Shown: positions 20,961 to 28,167 of the stretch, piece by piece
Numbering within the stretch: the stretch's first letter is position 1
Layout: each line of letters starts with the position of its first letter
Origin: a virus
Strand: one strand, 5' to 3'
IMG/VR virus record: IMGVR_UViG_3300028809_000473
Span: 1-38,185 of that record
DNA length: 38,185 nucleotides
Made by a program: the position numbers and the translations under genes
The notes under the pieces: model-generated
Told to the model about the DNA's origin: nothing
Databases searched by the model: none
The model's input: the letters and a program-made list of their open reading frames with translations, nothing else

Positions 20961-21132
20961 TGTCGGCCGGCCGACAGGGCGAGAGAGAGACCCAAGGCCG
21001 GAGGTCGTTCGGCCGGTCGGCCGACAGCCGACTGACGCGCCCGGCACCGTCAGGCATGATCGCCGACTGACGGTGTGACGGGCCGACACAGTCAGTGTGC
21101 CCCACCGGATGACCCTCCGACACCTGTCTGAC
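20961..21132. repeat. Cluster of GGCCGACA and CCGACTGACG repeats (candidate clt)
   Basis: The gene-free spacer next to the 3' end of the traB-like gene carries GGCCGACA at 20969, 21019 and 21081, its inverse TGTCGGCC at 20961 (forming a 16-bp palindrome with the first copy), and CCGACTGACG at 21028 and 21063, plus related CTGACA/CCGACA words to 21132. Streptomyces TraB pumps recognise 8-bp repeats at clt; this is a candidate or, alternatively, an operator array. Confidence 0.5.
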
Positions 21133-21143
21133 ACACCGGCAAA

Positions 21144-21190
21144 CGTCAGGGCGGGCACCCGGTTGACTGCCCCGGATACCCGCCCTGACG
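21144..21190. terminator. Terminator of the traB-like gene
   Basis: CGTCAGGGCGGG (21144-21155) pairs perfectly over 12 bp with CCCGCCCTGACG (21179-21190), 16 bp beyond the stop. Confidence 0.72.
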
Positions 21191-21205
21191 CGGCGCCTCA
21201 CGACC

Positions 21206-23209
21206 TCATCCCGCAGCGGCGGCCTCCGCGAACACGTTCCCCGTGATCTCGTAGACGGCCCGGGTGTTGGGCGGCGTGAGCCGGCGCAGCACGCCGTCGT
21301 CGGCCAGCCGCTCCAGCTCGTCGTACACCCACCCGCGCGACCGGCCGACCAGCCCCGGGATGTCCTCCAGGGCCTGGAACGTGACCTCGTGGTCCTCGCC
21401 GGACGCGAGGATGTTGATGCGGTTCAGCAGCTCCGCCCGCGCGTCCTCGGTGGTCATCCGGCCCTCGTCCACGATGGGGTCGGCGAAGGTGAGGGACAGC
21501 CCGTCGGGGGCGGCCAGCGGCTCCCCCGTGTCGATTCCGTCGCTGGTCAGAGACATGTCCCGCACCTCCGTGAAGTCGTCGTCCACCGTGCTCTCCGCGA
21601 CCGCCTGCGCGGCCGGGGACACCCGCTCGGGCTGCTCGTCGGCGATGCCCCGGGCGAGGATGCGGTACGTCCCCTCGTCCAGCTCCGCCCAGAACTGCCG
21701 CGAGGACTCCCGGGCCTCCTGCGTGTCCTTGGCGGTGCGCCTCGGCGCCCGGCCGTCGATGGGCCAGTGGGCCCGGTCCGTGCCCACGACCTCGGCATAC
21801 AGGCTGCCGGGGCTGTCGTTGCGCCACTTCGTCGGGTCGGCGCCCGCCTCCAGCGTGTCCCGGTGCAGGGAGTACTTGGCGTCCTGGTCCTCGTTCTGGC
21901 CGTGGGCGACGGACTGCACGAGGGCCGCCCGGGTCTTCCGGCTGATGTTGTCGTGCGGCATGGTCTGCATGGACAGGCAGATGTGGACACCGATGGACCG
22001 CAGCTTGCGCAGCAGCTCGTCCAGCTCCTCGTCCATCTCCACGGCGATGTCCGCCGCCTCCTCGATGTCCACGAACACCAGCGGGATGCGGTGCAGCGTC
22101 CACATCTCCGAGACCCACTGCTTGTAGCCGACGCCGCCGTCTGCCCTGGTCAGCGAGGCGAACAGGCCCGACCGGTACCCGATGACCCGCTTGAGGTTGA
22201 CGACCAGGGTCTTCACCTCGTCCTCGTCCTTGGCGGCCAGTCCCAGCATGTCCTCGACGTCGCCGAAAGACTGCTCGAACTTGGCCGGGTCGCCCACGAT
22301 CGGCACGACGTCGATGCGTTCGCGCATCTGGAGGATCGCCGTGACCATCGTCTCCGTCTTGCCCGACCCGGAGACGCCTGTCCACTTCGTGTGCGCCAGC
22401 GGCCGGTCCGCCTCCGGGTCGCCGCACAGCCACCACTCGATGTCCGAGCCGTTGGTGCGCCCGCCCAGCCAGATGGGTGCGTCGGCGACGGACATCCCCC
22501 GGTGGTCCGGGCGGTTCGCCCAGGTCACGGGCTTGCTGGAACCCTGCTCACGGGTGAACGTGACGTCCACCTGCGACTCGTCGCCCTTGACCCGGAGCAC
22601 CTTGACCTGGTCGGCGCCGACGCCGGCGACAGCCGCGATCTGCTCCCGGGCGTCCTGCGCCTCCTTCGCCGTGGTCGGCGCGTCCAGGTGGACCCGGGCG
22701 CGCAGCTCGTCGGCCGACTCCTGCACCTTGCCGACCTTGGCGTCCTTGAACGCCCTGACCTTGGCCAGCAGGCCGTCGTTTCCGCTGGTCTGCTGCGACT
22801 TGTCGGTCTCCCGCACGCCGGACAGGGCCGCGTGGCGCACGCACCACGCGGCCGACAGCACGAGGCCGCCGAGCGCCCACGCGCGGAGGATGTCCTCCTG
22901 CCAGGGCCTGATCGCCACGGCGAAAAGAGACCAGGTCAGGACGGCCGTGGCGAAGACCATGACCATGGTCCGGGTCTCCCGACGGCGCACTGCCCAGTTG
23001 GTCCAGGTCGCGTACGCCAGGTACCCGAAGCTGAGGGCGAGGAAGGCCGTCCACAGCTCGCTGTGACCGCTGGTGGCGATGACGATGTGGAGTACGAGGG
23101 ACAGCGGCCAGACGGCCGCCACGACGGCCCACGGCAGGACGTACGAGACGATCCGCTCGGGCACGTTGAACAGGGCGTATCCCCGCACGCGGGGGGTGTG
23201 CTTGCTCAT
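21206..23209 (-). CDS. FtsK/TraB-type conjugative DNA pump
   Basis: 667 residues from ATG 23209. Four hydrophobic helices (about 22-46, 52-70, 81-99, 108-128), a linker region, then an FtsK-like motor: Walker A GVSGSGKT (278-285), GDPAK (306-310), Walker B IPLVFVDIEE with D381, and SMQTMPHDNISRKTRAAL (sensor region). The C-terminus is a winged helix (EDIPGLVGRSRGWVYDELER). This matches Streptomyces TraB, which moves double-stranded plasmid DNA between mycelial cells and uses its winged helix to bind clt repeats. It follows the 188-aa gene by 14 bp. Strong support for conjugation; partner sites are proposed at 20961-21132 and 25250-25289. Confidence 0.9.
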   Translation of the reverse strand: MSKHTPRVRGYALFNVPERIVSYVLPWAVVAAVWPLSLVLHIVIATSGHSELWTAFLALSFGYLAYATWTNWAVRRRETRTMVMVFATAVLTWSLFAVAIRPWQEDILRAWALGGLVLSAAWCVRHAALSGVRETDKSQQTSGNDGLLAKVRAFKDAKVGKVQESADELRARVHLDAPTTAKEAQDAREQIAAVAGVGADQVKVLRVKGDESQVDVTFTREQGSSKPVTWANRPDHRGMSVADAPIWLGGRTNGSDIEWWLCGDPEADRPLAHTKWTGVSGSGKTETMVTAILQMRERIDVVPIVGDPAKFEQSFGDVEDMLGLAAKDEDEVKTLVVNLKRVIGYRSGLFASLTRADGGVGYKQWVSEMWTLHRIPLVFVDIEEAADIAVEMDEELDELLRKLRSIGVHICLSMQTMPHDNISRKTRAALVQSVAHGQNEDQDAKYSLHRDTLEAGADPTKWRNDSPGSLYAEVVGTDRAHWPIDGRAPRRTAKDTQEARESSRQFWAELDEGTYRILARGIADEQPERVSPAAQAVAESTVDDDFTEVRDMSLTSDGIDTGEPLAAPDGLSLTFADPIVDEGRMTTEDARAELLNRINILASGEDHEVTFQALEDIPGLVGRSRGWVYDELERLADDGVLRRLTPPNTRAVYEITGNVFAEAAAAG

Positions 23210-23223
23210 GTCGTCCACCGCCC

Positions 23224-23790
23224 TCACTGCACGGAGAAGCCGCCACGGCGGCCCCCGGGACGGTTCACCCTGCGGTCGGACTCCAGGTCGTCCAGCAGGC
23301 CCTCGAACCGGCGCCACGCCTTGACCGCGTCGGCCGCGCCGGCGACGCAGGAGTTCGCCATGTGGTCCAGGTCCCGACCCACCTGCCGCAGCGTGAGCGC
23401 GAGCTTGGCCGCCTGCGCGGGGCTCATCCACCCGTCCTTGGCCTGCCGCGCGTTGGCCCGCGCGGACGCCTTGAGCTGGCCTTCCGCCATCTTCGCGCTG
23501 ACGGCGAGGTAGTTCAGGATCGCCCGGTACGCCTCGCAGAAGGCGTGCAGGTCGTCCTGGTTCGACAACTCCATGGAGCCGATGGACTGCGCGAGCTGCG
23601 CAATGTTCTGACCCCTCGGCCCGCCGGGCCGGGACGCGCCCTGACCTGCGGACTTGCTCGTCTTCTCCGCCGGCGCCGGGTGCCCCTGGGAGTCCAGGCC
23701 CTGGCGGCGCAGCTCCTCGGCCGACTTGCCGTTGGCCCGGCCCCGCGCGCTGAACGGGTTGTCCGGGTGGTTCACTCCGATACGGCTCAT
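23224..23790 (-). CDS. Transfer accessory protein (TraA-like position)
   Basis: 188 residues from ATG 23790. The N-terminal 65 residues are basic, Gly/Ser-rich and probably disordered; the remainder is a helical bundle (ELSNQDDLHAFCEAYRAILN; AAKLALTLRQVGRDLDHMAN). It sits directly before the FtsK/TraB pump, the place occupied by small helical transfer proteins in Streptomyces plasmids. A hairpin and a weak promoter separate it from the SpdB-like gene. Function inferred from position. Confidence 0.66.
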   Translation of the reverse strand: MSRIGVNHPDNPFSARGRANGKSAEELRRQGLDSQGHPAPAEKTSKSAGQGASRPGGPRGQNIAQLAQSIGSMELSNQDDLHAFCEAYRAILNYLAVSAKMAEGQLKASARANARQAKDGWMSPAQAAKLALTLRQVGRDLDHMANSCVAGAADAVKAWRRFEGLLDDLESDRRVNRPGGRRGGFSVQ

Positions 23791-23836
23791 GACTGAGTCC
23801 TCTTCCTGCTTCCTGATTCCTGGGTCCGAAAGGGCG

Positions 23837-23870
23837 AAAGCCCTACCAGGGTCATCCCCGGTAGGGCTTT
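23837..23870. terminator. Terminator of the SpdB-like gene
   Basis: AAAGCCCTACC (23837-23847) pairs with GGTAGGGCTTT (23860-23870), 11-bp stem. Confidence 0.72.
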
Positions 23871-23871
23871 A

Positions 23872-23900
23872 CCTAAATCAAGCGTCTCGCGGTCAGTCCT
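23872..23900 (-). promoter_or_regulatory. Weak promoter candidate for the transfer accessory and pump genes
   Basis: TTTAGG (23872-23877) in TTGATTTAGGTAAA resembles the family -10, but the hexamer 17 bp upstream is AGGACT. Confidence 0.4.
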
Positions 23901-25086
23901 TCGCCGCAAGTGCCTTCTCAGCGCGCTGGATCGCCTTCTTCAGGCTGTCCGGCTTGACGTCCTCGTAGCCCGGCAGGGTGGGGACGATGGCCCGGACCTC
24001 GTCCCGGCTGTGTCCCGTCTCCATGAGGAACCGGACGGCGGCCGACACGCTGCTCAGCTTGTCCTCGGGGACATCGACCTTGCTGTCCCGCGCGGGGGAC
24101 ACGGCCGGGGACACGGTGTCCCCCTCGGCCTTGATCTCCTCGGGCGTCTTGTCCACCCGGATGCGGACGGAGGGACGCGCGGGGGACACGGCGGGGACAG
24201 CCACGCGGGTGCGGGACACGACCGGCGGGACAGGCGCGGGGACAGCCGGCGCGGCGGGGGACATGTCCCCGGGGACAGGGGACACAGGGGCAACCGGGGC
24301 CGTGTCCCGGGGGACAACCTGCGTGGGGGACATGTCCCCGGGGACGTCGTCCTGTCCCTTGTCCCGGGACACCAGGGACAGCGCCCAGTCGTGGCGCGCG
24401 TCGATGCCCGCCAGGTCCGTGACCGACTTGCGCCGGACGATCCGGGCGACGATGTCCGCCTCCGCCCGCGCGGCCTCGTCGGAGGACAGTCCGTGGCGGG
24501 CGGCGTCGATGGCGGTGGCCAGCTTGGCCGTCCGGCGGCGGTGGCGGATGGTGCCCGCCTTGACGGCGGCCACCTCGTCGGCGAGGTCCACCGCGCGGTC
24601 GGCGGCCCGGCTGCGGGCGATGGCGGCGGAGTCGGCGCCGCGCCGGCCGATGCCCAGGAAGGCCGTCAGGCGCTCCCGCAGCTCGCGCAGGGCGGACGCC
24701 AGCAGGCCGTTGGACTTCTCGCCGGACATCCGCAGCTCAAGGCCCAGAAGCAGGTGCAGCAGCACAGCCAGCAGCACCGGGCCGAGGACGACCCGGACGG
24801 GGCCGCCGACGCTGCCCGACACCTGGAAGGCGGGGATGGCCTGCACGAGGACTGCCGCGTAGGCGAGGTACGCCGGGCCCTTGGTCCGGGTGGCCCACGC
24901 GTACACCGTGAGGGCGATAATGGCGGCCTCGGCGACGCCGCACAGCACGGCGCGTTCGGTCTGGTCGGAGATCTGGAGCGCCGTCTCCAGGAAGCGGTAC
25001 GAGGTGTCGGCGGACATGGCCAGGGCCAGGGCGGCCGGGACAAGCAGACCCAGCGTCGCAGCCGTGGTGCGGGACATGCGGGACAT
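23893..25086 (-). CDS. DUF2637 SpdB-like spread protein
   Basis: 397 residues from ATG 25086. Four transmembrane helices at about 8-27, 43-62, 68-88 and 94-118 carry the DUF2637 pattern (SYRFLETALQISDQTERAVL; GVAEAAIIALTVYAWATRTK). A basic coiled segment follows (about 130-235), then a Pro/Val/Ser-rich linker with repeated GDMSP and VSPA units (about 250-345), and a helical C-terminus (AAVRFLMETGHSRDEVRAIV). DUF2637 proteins are encoded with TraB in Streptomyces plasmids and serve intramycelial spread. The linker repeats follow from dense GGGACA/TGTCCC words in the DNA, suggesting the DNA signal shaped the protein. Confidence 0.82.
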   Translation of the reverse strand: MSRMSRTTAATLGLLVPAALALAMSADTSYRFLETALQISDQTERAVLCGVAEAAIIALTVYAWATRTKGPAYLAYAAVLVQAIPAFQVSGSVGGPVRVVLGPVLLAVLLHLLLGLELRMSGEKSNGLLASALRELRERLTAFLGIGRRGADSAAIARSRAADRAVDLADEVAAVKAGTIRHRRRTAKLATAIDAARHGLSSDEAARAEADIVARIVRRKSVTDLAGIDARHDWALSLVSRDKGQDDVPGDMSPTQVVPRDTAPVAPVSPVPGDMSPAAPAVPAPVPPVVSRTRVAVPAVSPARPSVRIRVDKTPEEIKAEGDTVSPAVSPARDSKVDVPEDKLSSVSAAVRFLMETGHSRDEVRAIVPTLPGYEDVKPDSLKKAIQRAEKALAAKD

Positions 25087-25134
25087 GGTCTGTCCTCTCT
25101 TCCTTGGTCAGGTTCCTTGGTCGGTGCTGATTTT

Positions 25135-25163
25135 CTTAAATCATCGTACACGCTATCTGTCCC
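25135..25163 (-). promoter_or_regulatory. Promoter candidate for the SpdB-like gene
   Basis: TTTAAG (25135-25140), 17-bp spacer, GGGACA (25158-25163). The -35 is itself one of the repeated GGGACA words, so binding to the cluster could repress this promoter. Confidence 0.5.
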
Positions 25164-25295
25164 CGTGTCCCCTGCCCCGGCAAACCTTTGTCCCGGGACA
25201 TCACCACCCCGTGTCCCGAGGGGGACGTGTCCCCGTGTCCCGAGGGGACATGTCCCGGTGTCCCGGTGTCCCGGTGTCCCCGGGGACACGTCAAA

Positions 25296-25320
25296 GCCCC
25301 TGCGGTTGTCCCGCAGGGGC
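25296..25320. terminator. Terminator of the 25.3-27.1 kb unit
   Basis: GCCCCTGCGG (25296-25305) pairs with CCGCAGGGGC (25311-25320), a perfect 10-bp stem with TTGTC loop. Confidence 0.72.
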
Positions 25321-25348
25321 CCTGTGTCCCTGTCCCCCTGTCCCGCCG

Positions 25349-25684
25349 TCAGGTGTCGTCCCTGTCCCCGGAGATGTCCCGGCAGGGGCGGAAAGGGTCA
25401 AAGCCGTCGCACGGATGCTGGGGGCGGAACGGGTCGGCGCTCTGTACCCCCGAAGCCCTGTCCCGGTCGTCCGCCGTGACGATCTCGCTGAACCAGAAGT
25501 CGGTGATCTCGACGTCCCGCAGCTCCACACCCTCGGAGCGGGACACGTCCCGCGCGGCCTCCGCACGCAACCGCATCTCGTCGCACCGGGCGAGGGACCA
25601 CGCCGTCCCGTCCAGCACCTTGGCGTGTCCCCGGACGGTGGCTGTCCCGCCGTAGAAGTATCCGAACTTCAGCCGTCCGGTCAT
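25349..25684 (-). CDS. 111-aa protein, unknown
   Basis: ATG 25684 (MTGRLKFGYFYGGTATVRGH) overlaps the upstream stop by ATGA, which decides the start. Alpha/beta protein with EGVELRDVEITDFWFSEIVT and a C-terminal duplicated DPFRPQHPCDGFDPFRPC. The DPFRP pair may be a peptide docking motif. Last gene of its unit; its 3' part carries several TGTCCC words. Family unknown. Confidence 0.66.
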   Translation of the reverse strand: MTGRLKFGYFYGGTATVRGHAKVLDGTAWSLARCDEMRLRAEAARDVSRSEGVELRDVEITDFWFSEIVTADDRDRASGVQSADPFRPQHPCDGFDPFRPCRDISGDRDDT

Positions 25685-25941
25685 CGCAAGATCTCCGATC
25701 CGGGCGCGACAGTCCATGCGCGGACAGGGGAGCGGGGGACAGCGCGCAAGGCGCCTGTCCCCTGAAGGACGATCAGGTGATCCGTCACCCATGAGGCCGG
25801 GCGCCGGACTGCGGCGGCGAGGTCGGTGAAGTGTCCCGGGGTGAACTCCCGCACGCCCCGGTCGTGCAGGTCCCGTATGCGCTGCCGTACGGCGTCGGCG
25901 AGCGCGGGCGGTGAGCCGGTCGTGACTGTGGTGGTCGGCAC
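25681..25941 (-). CDS. Small winged-helix DNA-binding protein
   Basis: 86 residues from GTG 25941 (preceded by CGGAGAACGTC); the open frame extends upstream, but that part overlaps the glycosyltransferase gene. The middle HDRGVREFTPGHFTDLAAAV then RRPASWVTDHLIVLQGTGAL is the same winged-helix pattern as in the TraB-like C-terminus and the 149-aa protein. It overlaps the next gene by ATGA. Likely binds DNA, possibly the local repeat cluster. Confidence 0.65.
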   Translation of the reverse strand: MPTTTVTTGSPPALADAVRQRIRDLHDRGVREFTPGHFTDLAAAVRRPASWVTDHLIVLQGTGALRAVPRSPVRAWTVAPGSEILR

Positions 25942-25960
25942 GACGTTCTCCGTTCCGTGT

Positions 25961-26599
25961 TCAGATATGAAGGGGCAGGCCCTTGCCGGCGGTGTGTCCG
26001 CCGTGGACATTCCAGATCCACGTCCGAGCGTTCAGGTGCTCGAACACGGCTCCGTCGTCCAGCAGACGCACCAGATAATCCTCGTCCTCGCCACGGTAGC
26101 GGCGGCCGACCCCTTCTGTCGTCACTTCCTGACCGGGACGAAAGCCGCCTACGGCACGGACCCGTTCCGTCCGTACCAGATGCGTCATCGGGATGAACGA
26201 TCCGAGCCGGCGCAGATGTGCCTCCTGTTCGGCTCCGAAACGCACGCCCCAGGGGGAGACCCACTGGCCCTGCACGGACACGGCCGTCGGGTCCGCGCCT
26301 CCGCGCACCACCGGCGCCGGGTAGACGAGGTCCGGCCGCTCGCGCGACTGCTCCATCACCCGCATGCACGCCATGAGGTGGTTGGGCTTCAGCTCGTCAT
26401 CGTCGTCGAGCCAGGCCACGACGTCGGCGGTGACGCGCTGAAGCGCCCGGTTCCGGGCCGCGTCGGCCCCGGTGCGCAGGCTGTCGCGTTCCACGACGAC
26501 CTGGTCCGGCCGGCGGCGCTGCGCCCGTACGGAGGCCAGCGCGCGTTCCAGCATGGCCTCCCGCCCGGGGATTGTGGGGATGACGACGGCGACTGTCAT
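25961..26599 (-). CDS. Family 2 glycosyltransferase
   Basis: 212 residues from ATG 26599 (overlapping the upstream TGA; a GTG three codons earlier is possible). TVAVVIPTIPGREAMLERAL opens a GT-A fold; AWLDDDDELKPNHL (DDDD 65-68) is the metal site; RYRGEDEDYLVRLLDDGAV gives the conserved acidic catalytic block. No membrane helix. It is a second glycosyltransferase, unrelated in detail to that at 16575-17297. Acceptor unknown. Confidence 0.85.
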   Translation of the reverse strand: MTVAVVIPTIPGREAMLERALASVRAQRRRPDQVVVERDSLRTGADAARNRALQRVTADVVAWLDDDDELKPNHLMACMRVMEQSRERPDLVYPAPVVRGGADPTAVSVQGQWVSPWGVRFGAEQEAHLRRLGSFIPMTHLVRTERVRAVGGFRPGQEVTTEGVGRRYRGEDEDYLVRLLDDGAVFEHLNARTWIWNVHGGHTAGKGLPLHI

Positions 26600-26844
26600 G
26601 CGAGGCACGAGGGTGTTTCCTCTCCGTCTGCCGGTGGGCTCCAGCGCATGGCGTCCCGGACCGGCGGTGCGTAGCGGTGATCGTAGGGGCGCCCCAGTCC
26701 GAACAGCGCTCCGAGGTCTGCCGCAGCCATCGCGGCCACACCGGCCGGCGAGGACGGGTCGAGCCCGACAACCACGGAGCCCGCTTCCTGACCCTCTTGG
26801 TCAGGCGCGGGCTCCCGGCTGCCAGGCGTCCGGTCCGATGGCAT
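26596..26844 (-). CDS. 82-aa protein, unknown
   Basis: ATG 26844 (MPSDRTPGSREPAPDQEGQE) shares one base with the upstream stop (TGATG). An acidic disordered N-terminus precedes an Ala/Gly-rich helix (PAGVAAMAAADLGALFGLGR) and a short basic stretch. Placed between a winged-helix gene and a glycosyltransferase with tight overlaps on both sides, so clearly co-translated. No family recognised. Confidence 0.65.
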   Translation of the reverse strand: MPSDRTPGSREPAPDQEGQEAGSVVVGLDPSSPAGVAAMAAADLGALFGLGRPYDHRYAPPVRDAMRWSPPADGEETPSCLA

Positions 26845-27107
26845 CACGCCCCCTTGACGGCCACCCACAGGGTGTCCTTGTCGGCCTGCGAGCCTTCCGG
26901 ACTGATCTTCTGTGCCTTCCCGTCCCGGCGCAGCCGGTCCAGGGACAGGTACGTGCGGGACTTATTCAGCCCCATCTCCTCGGCGATGTCGTTGCGGGTC
27001 AGGCCGTCCGGGTTGTCCTGGAGCATGGCCAGGATCGTCTCGTCACGGCGGATGGTCTCGGCGGGCCTCGGGCGTCCTCGCGGGGGACGCTGCGCGGTCA
27101 TGGTCAT
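26844..27107 (-). CDS. Winged-helix transcriptional regulator-like protein
   Basis: 87 residues from ATG 27107. An Arg/Pro-rich N-terminus leads to RRDETILAMLQDNPDGLTRN and DIAEEMGLNKSRTYLSLDRLRRDGKAQ, a standard winged helix (MarR/ArsR-like recognition helix), ending in a wing strand. First gene of a five-gene unit after the promoter at 27146-27174. Likely autoregulates this unit or binds transfer-block DNA. Confidence 0.75.
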   Translation of the reverse strand: MTMTAQRPPRGRPRPAETIRRDETILAMLQDNPDGLTRNDIAEEMGLNKSRTYLSLDRLRRDGKAQKISPEGSQADKDTLWVAVKGA

Positions 27108-27145
27108 GGTTCCTTCCTCGGGTTCTGCACAAGGGCTGATGATTT

Positions 27146-27174
27146 ATCTTAATCGGTATTCCCGGTCCTGTCAC
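27146..27174 (-). promoter_or_regulatory. Promoter for the 25.3-27.1 kb unit
   Basis: GTGACA (27169-27174), 17-bp spacer, TAAGAT (27146-27151), with AAATCATC following as in the main family. Better -35, different -10, so perhaps separately controlled. Confidence 0.6.
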
Positions 27175-27458
27175 GCCTCAACCCCCGGCGAAGTCAGCAG
27201 ACCCGAGGAGCGGACCAGCGCGCACGCGGCGTCCACGCCCATCGGTTCGGCGCCCTCGGCGAGGTGCGCCGGCCGCTGCCACAGCACCAGCTCCGCCCCG
27301 GACGACAACGGCCCGCCGGGCGAGGTGCCCAGCAGGCCGGCAGTGCCGTTCTTCAGTTCCAGGTGGTCCCGCAGCAGCCGCTCGTACGCCTCCCGCAGGC
27401 CGAGGTACGCCCTGCGCAGATCCCGGGCGGGTATCCGCTGCGCGCCGTGCTTGCCCAT
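27171..27458 (-). CDS. 95-aa protein, unknown
   Basis: ATG 27458 after GAGGGGACAGACGGT. N-terminal basic amphipathic helix (ARDLRRAYLGLREAYERLLR) then a Gly/Ser loop and a small hydrophobic domain ending VEA. No cysteine pair. Its 3' end overlaps the -35 of the downstream promoter. The large helix may mediate dimerisation or DNA binding. Unknown. Confidence 0.62.
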   Translation of the reverse strand: MGKHGAQRIPARDLRRAYLGLREAYERLLRDHLELKNGTAGLLGTSPGGPLSSGAELVLWQRPAHLAEGAEPMGVDAACALVRSSGLLTSPGVEA

Positions 27459-27530
27459 ACCGTCTGTCCCCTCGTTCGGCTCCGGTGCGGCCGGGGACGG
27501 TATCAGCGGCCGGCGCCGGCGCCGAACGGC

Positions 27531-28001
27531 TTACTTCACCGCGCGCTGCGTCCACGCCTCGCGCATCCCGGGGTCGAACGACGCGGCCTGGCTCGCGGCC
27601 CTGGAGGCGGGCATGGTCAGGAACGCGTCGCGGCCCCGGCGGGTGGTCAGCTTCTCCAGCACCTCGTCACCGGTGACAAGACCCTCCCACTCGGTGAAGT
27701 TCTTCTCCCCCGGGGCGACCGAGACGCCGCTCTTGACGACGAGGTACGGCAGTGGCGCGGGGTTGTCCACCTCGCTGTCGACGGCGAAGATGCGGATCTC
27801 CGTCCACCGGCAGGTGGAGCAGTGGGTGCGCGGCGGGGCGAACGTCGCGTCCGGGTGGTTCTGGTGCCGGGGCCGGAAACTGGAGCCAAGCCCCAGCAGC
27901 TCCCCGGTGATCGTGATCGACTGGCCGTGCTGGTCCTGGATCGTCCACGTCCCCGCCTTGCCGACGGACTCCAGTCCGGGCAGGGGTGTAGGGCTTGGCA
28001 T
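27531..28001 (-). CDS. 156-aa protein with CxxC, unknown
   Basis: ATG 28001 after GAGGAGACGAGACC. Beta-rich N-terminal half (AGTWTIQDQHGQSITITGEL) followed by HCSTCRWTEIRIFAVDSEVD, with HxCxxC as a possible half zinc site, then PYLVVKSGVSVAPGEKNFTE and a helical C-terminus. It lies divergent from the RuvC-like gene across a 166-bp control region. No family recognised. Confidence 0.68.
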   Translation of the reverse strand: MPSPTPLPGLESVGKAGTWTIQDQHGQSITITGELLGLGSSFRPRHQNHPDATFAPPRTHCSTCRWTEIRIFAVDSEVDNPAPLPYLVVKSGVSVAPGEKNFTEWEGLVTGDEVLEKLTTRRGRDAFLTMPASRAASQAASFDPGMREAWTQRAVK

Positions 28002-28132
28002 GGTCTCGTCTCCTCAGTCCGTGGTCCTGCCCCGAGCGTACCCGCCGGACCGCTTGGTCCACCTCGCGGGATCGCGCCGTCCCGTCGCAGGTCCGGCGGG
28101 GCGTGGCGGCCCAGCGTATCGGGTATGTCTGA

Positions 28133-28155
28133 TTTAACGAAATGACTCAGGGGCG
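28133..28155 (+). promoter_or_regulatory. Plus-strand promoter/leader of the RuvC-like gene
   Basis: TTTAAC (28133-28138) in TATGTCTGATTTAACG resembles the family -10 on the opposite strand; the -35 is not convincing. GGAGG at 28156-28160 and ACCAAGGA before ATG 28168 give the ribosome site. Confidence 0.4.
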
Positions 28156-28167
28156 GAGGACCAAGGA

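Larger units (their letters stand above)
24071..25836. repeat. Dense TGTCCC/GGGACA word cluster (candidate clt or protein-loading zone)
   Basis: By hand count about 50 copies of TGTCCC or its complement lie between the 3' half of the SpdB-like gene and the 86-aa winged-helix gene. Roughly one would be expected at this base composition. Copies lie in coding and non-coding DNA. At 25250-25281 there are four head-to-tail octamers (ATGTCCCG, GTGTCCCG, GTGTCCCG, GTGTCCCC), followed by an inverted GGGGACAC. Confidence 0.75.

Noticed and set aside
21389-23512. 707-aa plus-strand open frame opposite the TraB-like gene
   Set aside because: Stop-free only because of high G+C; the minus-strand gene has Walker motifs and membrane helices, and the plus frame has none.
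24071-25836. CRISPR array from the repeated TGTCCC words
   Set aside because: Repeats are 6-8 bp with irregular spacing and both orientations, there are no unique spacers of constant length, and no cas genes.
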